Below, piece after piece: positions 23,498-32,712 of a stretch of 45,468 nucleotides of DNA. The notes beneath the pieces are model-generated. The model did no database searches and was not told the origin of the DNA. It saw nothing but the letters and a program-made list of their open reading frames with translations. Source of the DNA: Prevotella sp. P2-180. Its GTDB lineage: Bacteria; Bacteroidota; Bacteroidia; Bacteroidales; Bacteroidaceae. The position numbers and the translations under genes were made by a program. Each line of letters opens with the position of its first letter. The stretch's first letter is position 1. The stretch is taken from positions 1 through 45,468 of the forward strand of contig NZ_NPJI01000088.1 of the NCBI RefSeq assembly GCF_002251435.1, given 5' to 3'.

Positions 23498-24919
23498 ATG
23501 GGTGGTATATTTGGAACCATATCAAAAAAAGACTGTGTAAACGACTTGTTTTATGGCACAGACTATAATTCCCATCTTGGGACAAAGAGAGCCGGAATGG
23601 TGACGTTTGACTCTGAGAAAGGTTTTTCAAGGTCAATACACAGTCTCGAACGCGATTATTTTCGCTCTAAGTTTGAAGACGAGTTAGACAGTTTTGAAGG
23701 TTGTCAGGGCCTTGGTGTCATCAGCGACACCGATCCTCAGCCGATAATAGTGAATTCTCACCTCGGACGCTATGCTGTGGTGACAGTGGCGAAGATCAAC
23801 AATCAGCGCGACATTGCCGAAGAACTATTGTCGCAAGGCATGCACTTCAGTGAGATGTCGGCAAACAAGATTAACCAGACAGAACTTGTAGCTTTGCTCA
23901 TAAATATGGGTAAGGACTTTGTTGACGGCATCAACAAGGTGTTTTCAAAAATTGATGGTTCTTGCACTATGCTTGTGCTTACCGAGGACGGCATCATTGC
24001 CGCTCGCGATTATACAGGCCGCACTACACTTGTCATTGGTCGTCGCGACGACTCCTATGCCGTGACAAGCGAGACTACGGCATTTCCCAACCTCGACTAC
24101 AAGACAGTGCGCGACGTGGCTCCTGGAGAGATAATCAGGCTTCGTGCCGACAGTATGGAAGTACTTCAGGGCGAGTCGGGTTGCAGTCAGATATGCTCTT
24201 TCCTTTGGGTATATTATGGTTTTCCTGCCAGCGACTATGAAGGCATCAATACAGAGTATGTACGAGAGCGTTGCGGAAAGATGCTTGGTGAGGAAGATGA
24301 AACCGAGGCCGACTTGGTGTGTGGCATTCCCGATTCAGGAGTGGGCTTTGCCCTTGGTTATGCAGAAGGTCATAACGTGCCCTACAAGCGAGCTGTGCTG
24401 AAATACACTCCCACATGGCCACGCAGTTTTACCCCTGGCAGTCAGTCGCGTCGCGACCTTGTGGCAAAGATGAAACTCATTCCCAATCGTGCCATCATGA
24501 AAGACCAGCGCGTTGTGTTCTGCGACGATTCCATTGTGCGTGGTACACAGTTGCGCGACAATGTCCGCACGTTTTTCGACTGTGGAGCAAAGGAGGTTCA
24601 TGCCCGCATATCCTGTCCTCCGCTAGTATACGGTTGTCCGTTCATAGGATTCACCTCTTCAAAGAGCGACCTTGAGCTCATCACCCGCCGCATAATCCGC
24701 GACTTTGAGGGCGACGAGAATGCCAAGCTCGAAAAATATTCCACTACCGACTCACCGGAGTATAAGCGTATGGTCGACGAGATAGCCCGCCGCCTTGGTC
24801 TTACCACACTGCGTTTCAACAAGATAGAAACGTTGATAGAGTCAATAGGTTTGCCAAAGTGCAAGGTTTGCACCCACTGCTTCGATGGAAGCAGCAAGTG
24901 CTGTCATCCCTCACGATAA
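23498..24919 (+). CDS. PurF-like amidophosphoribosyltransferase paralogue lacking the catalytic Cys
   Basis: A 473-residue protein of PurF architecture: N-terminal glutaminase-like domain and C-terminal phosphoribosyltransferase domain with the PRPP loop F-C-D-D-S-I-V-R-G-T-Q at about 342-352. Canonical PurF has Cys as residue 1 after processing; here the N-terminus is M-G-G-I-F-G and no upstream in-frame extension exists. Other glutaminase signatures (HTRYST-like, RGQES-AG, NGNLVN) are replaced by unrelated residues. Cysteines matching the PurF iron-sulfur ligands appear kept (C-S-F-L-W-V-Y-Y, Y-G-C-P-F, V-C-T-H-C). I infer a conserved Bacteroidales paralogue that cannot hydrolyse glutamine by the usual route. 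It overlaps convergent aroB by 16 bp. Confidence 0.85.
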   Translation: MGGIFGTISKKDCVNDLFYGTDYNSHLGTKRAGMVTFDSEKGFSRSIHSLERDYFRSKFEDELDSFEGCQGLGVISDTDPQPIIVNSHLGRYAVVTVAKINNQRDIAEELLSQGMHFSEMSANKINQTELVALLINMGKDFVDGINKVFSKIDGSCTMLVLTEDGIIAARDYTGRTTLVIGRRDDSYAVTSETTAFPNLDYKTVRDVAPGEIIRLRADSMEVLQGESGCSQICSFLWVYYGFPASDYEGINTEYVRERCGKMLGEEDETEADLVCGIPDSGVGFALGYAEGHNVPYKRAVLKYTPTWPRSFTPGSQSRRDLVAKMKLIPNRAIMKDQRVVFCDDSIVRGTQLRDNVRTFFDCGAKEVHARISCPPLVYGCPFIGFTSSKSDLELITRRIIRDFEGDENAKLEKYSTTDSPEYKRMVDEIARRLGLTTLRFNKIETLIESIGLPKCKVCTHCFDGSSKCCHPSR

Positions 24920-25953
24920 AAATCCAGAGCTTCGCAGATGTCTTCCTTTGAAGCCGTCTGGTTGATGCGAATGTCACCAATACCGCCGAGTAAAGTGAAA
25001 TTGATCACGCCGGCGGTATTTTTTTTGTCGTGCGTCATCAGTTCAAGAAGTTCCTCATAGTTGTCGCAAGTGATTCCCATGCGTCCATAGTGTTCGCGTA
25101 TGTACCGCACTGTGGCATGCATTTTTTCTGTCGGGAATCCAGCTTTCACTGCGCTCAAGTATAGCTCGCACACTATTCCGTAAGCCACGGCATGTCCGTG
25201 AAGAATAGGGTTTCGCCGCATGGCAAACGACTCGAAGGCGTGGCCTATGGTATGTCCCACGTTAAGAGCTTTTCTTATGCCGTGTTCGAAAGGGTCGTCG
25301 AGCACTATGCGTTGTTTGACAGCCACCGATTCAGCCACCATTCGTCTCAGTTGGTTGAGGTCAGGGTTGAGAATGTCGAATGTCAGCAGTTCAGTCCACA
25401 TCTGTTCGTTGTTGATGAGTCCGTGCTTAATCATTTCGGCATATCCTGAGCATAGGTTGTCGTTGTCCATGGTTTTGAGGAATTCTGTGTCGAGTATCAC
25501 TGCGTCGGCATTGTTAAACACGCCGATTTCGTTTTTCAGTCCCCCGAAGTTTATTCCCGTCTTCCCTCCCACCGATGCGTCCACCATCGAAAGCAGTGTA
25601 GTTGGAATGTTTATAAATTTCACACCTCTTTTGAATGTTGACGCGGCAAAACCTCCCAGGTCGGTCACCATGCCTCCTCCGAGGTTTACCAAGAGTGAGT
25701 GTCGTGTAGCTCCGCCGTTTTGCATTTCCTGCCACACATGAGTTATTGTGTCGAGATTCTTGTGAGTGTCGGTAGGTTCAATCACAATCACTTTTGCCTT
25801 TTTCACCGGGTTGATGTCGCTGATGAGAGGCAGGCAGCATTCTTGTGTGGTTGTGTCGCAGAGCACAAACAGACGGTCGTGGTCAGTTTTTTCAATCTCG
25901 TTTCCGAGTTGTTTCTTAATATTGTCGGATATTATTACTTTTTGAGCTTCCAT
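24904..25953 (-). CDS. aroB: 3-dehydroquinate synthase
   Basis: A 349-residue NAD- and metal-dependent enzyme of the shikimate pathway that cyclises DAHP to 3-dehydroquinate. Visible motifs: G-G-G-M-V-T-D-L-G-G-F-A-A, P-T-T-L-L-S-M-V-D-A-S-V-G-G-K-T-G-I, the metal-binding Glu/His region KHGLI and G-H-T-I-G-H-A-F-E. Length is normal. It follows nadB by 35 bp on the same strand without an obvious promoter, so the two are probably cotranscribed. Its last 16 bp overlap the end of the PurF-like gene. Confidence 0.94.
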   Translation of the reverse strand: MEAQKVIISDNIKKQLGNEIEKTDHDRLFVLCDTTTQECCLPLISDINPVKKAKVIVIEPTDTHKNLDTITHVWQEMQNGGATRHSLLVNLGGGMVTDLGGFAASTFKRGVKFINIPTTLLSMVDASVGGKTGINFGGLKNEIGVFNNADAVILDTEFLKTMDNDNLCSGYAEMIKHGLINNEQMWTELLTFDILNPDLNQLRRMVAESVAVKQRIVLDDPFEHGIRKALNVGHTIGHAFESFAMRRNPILHGHAVAYGIVCELYLSAVKAGFPTEKMHATVRYIREHYGRMGITCDNYEELLELMTHDKKNTAGVINFTLLGGIGDIRINQTASKEDICEALDFYREG

Positions 25954-25988
25954 GAAGTTATTTTTATTTACCTCCCTTGTCCGCTATA

Positions 25989-27575
25989 TTACTTGTCGTA
26001 AGCGTGTACGGGATAGTCTATTGTGTAGTGCAGTCCTCTGCATTCTTTTCTTTCTATGGCCCATCGTGTGATGAGGTATCCCACGTTGATCATGTTGCGT
26101 AGTTCGCAGATGTCTCTGCTTGCCTTCACGCGTTTGAAGAGGTTTTCGGTTTCTTCGTATAGCATGTCGAGTCGGTCCCAGGCACGTTTAAGTCTGAGGT
26201 CGCTTCTTACTATTCCCACGTAGTTTGACATTATCTCTCCCACCTCTTTCACGCTTTGTGTTATGAGCACTTTTTCCTCGTTGGTGAGTGTACCTTCGTC
26301 GTTCCATTCCGGCACTTTCTCATTGAAGTCGTATAGGTCTACGTGTTCAAGTGAGTGTTTGGCTGCAGTGTCGGCATACACCACTGCTTCAATCAGTGAA
26401 TTGCTGGCCAGTCGGTTTCCTCCGTGCAGTCCGGTGCAGGAGCATTCTCCGAGGGCGTAGAGTCTGTCGATGCTCGATAGTCCGTTAAGGTCCACCTTTA
26501 TTCCTCCGCACATGTAGTGTGCAGCCGGCCTTACAGGAATGTAGTCAGATGTGATGTCAATTCCCATCGACTTGCATTTTTGGTAGATGTTAGGGAAGTG
26601 TCGTTTTGTTTCCTCAGGGTCTTTGTGTGTCACGTCGAGGCAGACGTGGTCCAGGCCGTGAATTTTCATTTCCTTGTCTATAGCCCGTGCCACAATGTCT
26701 CTTGGAGCCAGCGAGAGTCTCTCGTCATATTTTTCCATGAAGGTATTTCCGTTAGGCAGTTTCAGTATGCCACCATATCCTCTCATGGCCTCGGTGATGA
26801 GGTATGCCGGATGTGTCTCTCCTGGATGATACAGAGCCGTAGGGTGGAACTGTACGAATTCCATGTCAGCCACAGTACCTTTAGCCCTGTATACCATGGC
26901 CTCTCCGTCGCCGGTAGCAATCACGGGGTTGGTAGTCGTTTGGTACACCGCCCCGCATCCTCCGGTACACATTACGGTGACCTTGCTGAGGTATGTGTCC
27001 ACCTTTTCGGTTTCCGGGTTAAGCACGTAAGCTCCGTAGCAGTGAATATATGGTGTTCTTCTTGTCACCCTTGCACCGAGATGGTGTTGTGTAATGATTT
27101 CCACGGCGAAATGGTTTTCCTTTACCGTGATGTCCGGACAGTTTCTCACAGCCTCCATCAGTCCTCTCTGTATCTCCGCTCCGGTGTCGTCTTTGTGGTG
27201 TAGTATTCTGAACTCCGAGTGTCCTCCCTCTCTGTGCAAGTCAAACTCACCGTTGTCCTTCCTGTCGAAGTTCACCCCCCAATTCACGAGTTCCTTGATT
27301 TGCTCCGGTGCTTTTTTCACCACCAGTTCCACCGCTTTAGGGTCGCTGATGTAGTCACCGGCAATCATAGTGTCCTCTATGTGCTTTTCGAAGTTGTCAA
27401 GCTTCAAGTTAGTGACCGAAGCCACTCCACCTTGTGCAAACGATGTGTTGGCCTCGTCGAGCGAAGTCTTGCATATCATGCACACCTTACCTTTGTGCGC
27501 TCTTGCTACTTTAAGGGCGTAACTCATACCGGCGACACCAGCGCCGATAATCAGAAAGTCATATTTGAAAACCAT
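25989..27575 (-). CDS. nadB: L-aspartate oxidase
   Basis: A 528-residue FAD enzyme that oxidises aspartate to iminoaspartate for NAD synthesis. The Rossmann motif G-A-G-V-A-G-M is at the N-terminus, followed by the succinate dehydrogenase/NadB-type S-F-A-Q-G-G-V-A-S block, H-R-E-G-G-H-S, and the substrate region R-P-A-A-H-Y-M-C-G-G-I with G-L-H-G-G-N-R-L-A-S-N-S. The C-terminal helical domain is present. It leads the nadB-aroB unit and is transcribed divergently from dacB. Confidence 0.95.
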   Translation of the reverse strand: MVFKYDFLIIGAGVAGMSYALKVARAHKGKVCMICKTSLDEANTSFAQGGVASVTNLKLDNFEKHIEDTMIAGDYISDPKAVELVVKKAPEQIKELVNWGVNFDRKDNGEFDLHREGGHSEFRILHHKDDTGAEIQRGLMEAVRNCPDITVKENHFAVEIITQHHLGARVTRRTPYIHCYGAYVLNPETEKVDTYLSKVTVMCTGGCGAVYQTTTNPVIATGDGEAMVYRAKGTVADMEFVQFHPTALYHPGETHPAYLITEAMRGYGGILKLPNGNTFMEKYDERLSLAPRDIVARAIDKEMKIHGLDHVCLDVTHKDPEETKRHFPNIYQKCKSMGIDITSDYIPVRPAAHYMCGGIKVDLNGLSSIDRLYALGECSCTGLHGGNRLASNSLIEAVVYADTAAKHSLEHVDLYDFNEKVPEWNDEGTLTNEEKVLITQSVKEVGEIMSNYVGIVRSDLRLKRAWDRLDMLYEETENLFKRVKASRDICELRNMINVGYLITRWAIERKECRGLHYTIDYPVHAYDK

Positions 27576-27608
27576 ATCGTTTTACTGTAAATGCTATAAA
27601 TCATGGTG

Positions 27609-27686
27609 CAAAATTAAGTATTTTTATTTATTTACGCAAAACGTTTGCCATTATTTTTGCGTTTCGGCCAATTTTCATTAACTTTG
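27609..27686. promoter_or_regulatory. Divergent nadB/dacB promoters with palindrome
   Basis: nadB (minus): -7 TAATTTTG at 27609-27616 and -33 TTTG at 27637-27640, 20 bp apart. dacB (plus): -33 TTTG at 27656-27659 and -7 TAACTTTG at 27679-27686, 19 bp apart. Between them the sequence GCAAAACGTTTGC (27636-27648) is a near-palindrome overlapping the nadB -33. Confidence 0.7.
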
Positions 27687-27706
27687 CACAGTTTTTTATT
27701 GACCAA

Positions 27707-29041
27707 ATGAAAAAGATTGTACACATATTAGCATTTTTCCTCATGGCGATGGTGTCTGCGATGGGTGTACAGGCACAGATTGTTTTGCCTGACCACGACC
27801 AGCCTACAGTACATTCCGACATGAGTGCCGACCATGAAGACAGCGACACGTCGGCTCGCGACACCATAGCCCTCGTCGCCGACTCCCTCGCCCTCGACTC
27901 CCTCTTGCCTGATGATTCATTATCAGCATCTTCCCCTTGGCCCCAAAATCTCTGTCGCCGTCTTGATGCACTTGTCGACCACAGCATGTTTGAGACCTCA
28001 CAGCTTGGTCTGATGGTCTATGACCTCACTGCCGACAGTGCCCTTTACACCCGTGGACATCGTCAGTTGCTACGTCCCGCCTCTACAATGAAGCTTGTCA
28101 CGGCCATAGCCGCCATCGACAAGTTGGGAGGCTCTTACCAGTTTCGCACCTCTCTTTATTATACAGGCCGTGTAGACTCCGGCACTCTCACGGGCGATAT
28201 CTATTGCGTTGGCGGTTTCGACCCCCTTTTCAATTCCGACGACATGAAGGCCTTTGTCGACCGCATAAAGTCAATGGGTGTCGACACCATACGCGGACGC
28301 ATCCTTGCCGACCGCACCATGAAGAGTGCCGACCTGCTTGGCGAGGGATGGTGCTGGGACGACGACAATCCGGTACTCTCGCCCCTTCTTGTGTCTCGTC
28401 ATGACGATTTTCTGTCTCGTTTTGAACAGGAGCTGAGTGAAGTAGGCATTGTGCTGGATGTTACCACCGGAGAGTCATCAGTCCCCAACGGAGCCTACAT
28501 TGTGTGCTCCCGTTTCCACACCATCGACCAGGTACTCATGCGCATGATGAAAGATAGCGACAACCTCTATGCCGAGTCACTCTTCTACCAGCTGGCCGCT
28601 TCAGGAGGCAACAGGCCCGCCGAGGCAAGGCATGCCCGCCAAGCCATATCGCGACTGATAAGGAAAGTGGGTCTCGACCCCACTCGTTACAAGATAGCCG
28701 ATGGCAGCGGTCTCTCGCTCTACAACTATCTTACAGCCGAACTGGAGGTAGCCTTGTTGCGTTATGCCTATCGCAATGCCGACATCTACATCCATCTCTA
28801 TCCCTCGCTGCCCATAGCCGGTGTCGACGGAACACTCAAGCGGCGCATGCGTGGTGGTTTTGCCTCAGGCAATGTTCACGCCAAGACAGGCACTCTTACG
28901 TGCATCACTTCGCTTGCCGGATATTGCACAGCCGCCAATGGCCATGTGCTTGCGTTTTCCATCATCAACCAAGGCGTAATCCACGACTCCAACGGCCGCT
29001 CGTTTCAAAACCGGGTGTGTGAGGCGATGTGTAGGCCGTAG
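27707..29041 (+). CDS. dacB: D-alanyl-D-alanine carboxypeptidase/endopeptidase (PBP4 type)
   Basis: A 444-residue exported class C low-molecular-weight penicillin-binding protein. After a signal peptide (about 1-24) comes an unusual Asp/Ser/Ala-rich linker (about 30-75). The three active-site motifs follow: S-T-M-K with Ser near 126, S-D-N near 284, and K-T-G near 392. PBP4 enzymes trim or cleave peptide cross-links in the periplasm. The gene is followed by an 8-bp repeat tract and an MscS gene. Confidence 0.9.
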   Translation: MKKIVHILAFFLMAMVSAMGVQAQIVLPDHDQPTVHSDMSADHEDSDTSARDTIALVADSLALDSLLPDDSLSASSPWPQNLCRRLDALVDHSMFETSQLGLMVYDLTADSALYTRGHRQLLRPASTMKLVTAIAAIDKLGGSYQFRTSLYYTGRVDSGTLTGDIYCVGGFDPLFNSDDMKAFVDRIKSMGVDTIRGRILADRTMKSADLLGEGWCWDDDNPVLSPLLVSRHDDFLSRFEQELSEVGIVLDVTTGESSVPNGAYIVCSRFHTIDQVLMRMMKDSDNLYAESLFYQLAASGGNRPAEARHARQAISRLIRKVGLDPTRYKIADGSGLSLYNYLTAELEVALLRYAYRNADIYIHLYPSLPIAGVDGTLKRRMRGGFASGNVHAKTGTLTCITSLAGYCTAANGHVLAFSIINQGVIHDSNGRSFQNRVCEAMCRP

Positions 29042-29046
29042 ATAAG

Positions 29047-29086
29047 GAGTTAAGGAGTTAAGAAGTTAAGGAGTTAAGGAGTTAAA
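29047..29086. repeat. Five tandem copies of an 8-bp unit (GAGTTAAG)
   Basis: Units run GAGTTAAG, GAGTTAAG, AAGTTAAG, GAGTTAAG, GAGTTAAA, starting 5 bp after the dacB stop and ending 10 bp before the next ATG. This is the same unit as at 19111-19158. Confidence 0.95.
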
Positions 29087-29096
29087 CAACAACAAT

Positions 29097-30278
29097 ATGG
29101 AACAGATAAGAATCACAATCGAGCAATGGTGTCAAATGTGTGGCATCTCAACATCCTTGTCGGTATATTCAGCCGATATAGTACTTGTCCTCTCAGCCCT
29201 GTTTCTCTCCTGGCTGTCTTTCATCCTTTGCCACCGCATAGTGCTTCCGCTTACAGTGCGCATCACTGAGAAGACCCAGGCCGAATGGGACGATGTCCTT
29301 CTCAATCCACATACGCTGAAGAAAGCCTGCATGATAGTGCCGGCAATAGTCATTTGGATGCTCATTCCGCATATCTTCTATCGCTATCCTGTGATGGAAC
29401 TGATACTTGAGCGGGTCACATCTATATATATCACCCTTGTTTCCACAAAGTTAGGACTGGCCATTATCAATTCTATCAGAGAGCTCGACGCCGACCATCG
29501 CAGTGCCCGCCACCAGTATATGCTCACGTTTTGCGGAGTGTTGAAGATTATCGTCATCTTCTTCGCCGTCATAGCCATAGTGTCAATCGTTATCGATCGC
29601 AGCCCGCTTCACCTTCTTGCCGGTCTTGGTGCCACGTCGGCAGTGCTCATGCTCGTGTTTAAGGACACCATCTCAGGACTTGTGGCAGGAATACGCCTCA
29701 CGAGCAACGACATGTTGCACAAGGGCGACTGGATAACGGTCAGCAAGGCTGGAGTCAACGGAGTGGTCGACGACATCACACTCACCACTGTCAAGGTACG
29801 CAATTTCGACAACACCACGGTGACCATCACCCCTCAGACATTGGTTGACGAATCGTTCCAAAACTGGAACACAATGACTCAGGGCGAAGGGCGTCGGGTG
29901 GCAAGAAGAGTGTATATCGACTTCAGGTCAATACGTCGCTTCGACCTGGATTTACGCCAACGGGTGATGAGGAATCACTATTTGGACAAAAAGTTTGTCA
30001 CAATGGACGAAATAACCGACGACAATATAAATCTCACCACTTTCCGCCGCTATGTCGACCGCTACCTGGCCACCCTTCCTGAGATTAACACCGACATGCT
30101 TTATATGGTTCGCCAACTGGATTCGACTCCCACGGGTCTTCCACTCGAGTTCTATTTCTTCCTTCACGAGAAATCGTGGAAAAGCTATGAGAACATCATG
30201 GACGACATACTCGAACAGCTGTATGTGGCGATGAGAGATTTCGGTTTGCATGTGTTCCAATATAATAATATAAGGTGA
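29097..30278 (+). CDS. MscS-family mechanosensitive ion channel
   Basis: A 393-residue inner-membrane protein with three to four N-terminal hydrophobic segments and the MscS pore-lining/beta domain: G-L-G-A-T-S-A-V-L-M-L-V-F-K-D-T, then G-D-W-I-T-V, G-V-V-D-D-I-T-L-T-T-V-K-V-R and P-Q-T-L-V. The family releases solutes on hypo-osmotic shock. The C-terminal cytoplasmic domain is longer than in minimal MscS. The 10 bases before the ATG are A/C-rich; the repeat tract ends immediately upstream. Confidence 0.88.
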   Translation: MEQIRITIEQWCQMCGISTSLSVYSADIVLVLSALFLSWLSFILCHRIVLPLTVRITEKTQAEWDDVLLNPHTLKKACMIVPAIVIWMLIPHIFYRYPVMELILERVTSIYITLVSTKLGLAIINSIRELDADHRSARHQYMLTFCGVLKIIVIFFAVIAIVSIVIDRSPLHLLAGLGATSAVLMLVFKDTISGLVAGIRLTSNDMLHKGDWITVSKAGVNGVVDDITLTTVKVRNFDNTTVTITPQTLVDESFQNWNTMTQGEGRRVARRVYIDFRSIRRFDLDLRQRVMRNHYLDKKFVTMDEITDDNINLTTFRRYVDRYLATLPEINTDMLYMVRQLDSTPTGLPLEFYFFLHEKSWKSYENIMDDILEQLYVAMRDFGLHVFQYNNIR

Positions 30279-30286
30279 CACTCCGA

Positions 30287-30328
30287 CTGACAAAATGTCA
30301 CACCTTGTCAGTTTGGCACGCTTTTGGC
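30287..30328 (+). promoter_or_regulatory. Sigma-54-like promoter with upstream inverted repeat, groESL
   Basis: TGGCACG at 30314-30320, four bases, then TGGC at 30325-30328 places GG and GC 10 bp apart, the -24/-12 geometry of sigma-54 promoters (consensus TGGCACG-N4-TTGC; one mismatch). Just upstream, CTGACAA (30287-30293) and TTGTCAG (30305-30311) form a perfect 7-bp inverted repeat, with further TGACA/TGTCA elements at 30277 and 30296. No TAnnTTTG box is seen before groES. Confidence 0.6.
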
Positions 30329-30414
30329 ATAGGTCGCAAGTGAAGGCAAAAAAGACAAAAAGTCTACGATAATGCCATAAACGAATGTATAACTTAATAA
30401 ATAATAACAACATT

Positions 30415-30684
30415 ATGAACATCAGACCATTGGCAGACCGAGTACTCGTACTCCCTGCACCAGCAGAAGAAAAAGTCGGCAGCATCATCATTCCCGACAC
30501 TGCAAAGGAAAAACCACTCCACGGCAAAATTGTCGCTACTGGCAACGGAACGAAAGACGAAGAAATGATTCTGAAGGAAGGCGACGAAGTGCTCTACGGA
30601 AAATATTCCGGCACCGAACTCGAATTCGAGGGAACAAAATACCTTATGATGCGTCAGAGCGACGTACTCGCTATTTTGGGATAA
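30415..30684 (+). CDS. groES: Co-chaperonin GroES
   Basis: An 89-residue co-chaperonin, complete: N-terminal [10 protein letters not shown], the mobile loop with [13 protein letters not shown], and the C-terminal [13 protein letters not shown]. It caps the GroEL ring during folding. I use ATG 30415; a longer frame from 30385 would add a non-conserved Asn-rich stretch. groEL follows after 34 bp. Confidence 0.97.
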   Translation: MNIRPLADRVLVLPAPAEEKVGSIIIPDTAKEKPLHGKIVATGNGTKDEEMILKEGDEVLYGKYSGTELEFEGTKYLMMRQSDVLAILG

Positions 30685-30706
30685 TCACAACAAATATTGG
30701 ACATAA

Positions 30707-32350
<1,644 letters not shown>

Positions 32351-32428
32351 TCTGCAGATAGCAAAATATGACTTTTCTGTGCTAATTTGTTCAAATTTAA
32401 CATAAAAGAATAAAAAAACTATTTTGTT

Positions 32429-32462
32429 TTTGTGGCAGGTTAGACAGAATGTTATACCTTTG
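32429..32462 (+). promoter_or_regulatory. Promoter of the candidate small RNA
   Basis: TTTG at 32429-32432 and TACCTTTG at 32455-32462, spacing 22 bp (slightly long). The -7 sequence is the same as that of the two tRNA genes in this window. Initiation is expected near 32469. Confidence 0.6.
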
Positions 32463-32468
32463 CATTCG

Positions 32469-32604
32469 AAAAACGTGGTGTGACATTTATACACACGTTT
32501 CGCTCAAACATAGCAAGTAAAGATATTTTTGATTTGTTTTAGTAGATTAGTTTTTAAGTAGTTTGTTTTTTGGGAATCGGCTGCCGTGAGGTAGCCGATT
32601 TTTC
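32469..32604 (+). ncRNA. Candidate ~136-nt small RNA downstream of groEL
   Basis: The predicted transcript opens with a hairpin (AAACGTG and TGT at 32471-32481 with one bulged G, pairing with ACACACGTTT at 32491-32500). A U-rich single-stranded stretch of about 70 nt follows, and it ends in a terminator with a GTGA tetraloop. It contains no sensible ORF. The next gene has its own promoter, so this is not simply its leader. Ends are inferred from promoter and terminator; I do not recognise a known RNA family. Confidence 0.5.
32575..32604 (+). terminator. Intrinsic terminator of the candidate small RNA
   Basis: An 11-bp stem (32575-32585 with 32590-32600, one G-U pair) closes a GTGA tetraloop at 32586-32589. 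The 3' side runs into five T residues (32599-32603). Confidence 0.8.
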
Positions 32605-32663
32605 GTATATTTTTCAAAAAAAGAAAAAAAACAACTGAAAAACTACGATTTTTGCCATAATTC

Positions 32664-32695
32664 TTCGCTATTGTCTCTTTTTTCCATTAACTTTG
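32664..32695 (+). promoter_or_regulatory. Promoter of the kinase-RapZ fusion gene
   Basis: TAACTTTG at 32688-32695 is a consensus -7 box. The -33 element is degenerate (TTCG at 32664-32667, 20 bp away). The ATG at 32713 is only 17 bp after the box; the in-frame TTG at 32671 lies upstream of the promoter and cannot be the start. Confidence 0.6.
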
Positions 32696-32712
32696 CAGCA
32701 AATATCGAAAGA

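Larger units (their letters stand above)
32351..32712. other. Intergenic region carrying a candidate small RNA
   Basis: This 362-bp gap has no coding potential I can support. It contains a consensus promoter, a structured untranslated stretch and a strong terminator, then a second promoter for the downstream gene. Confidence 0.6.
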
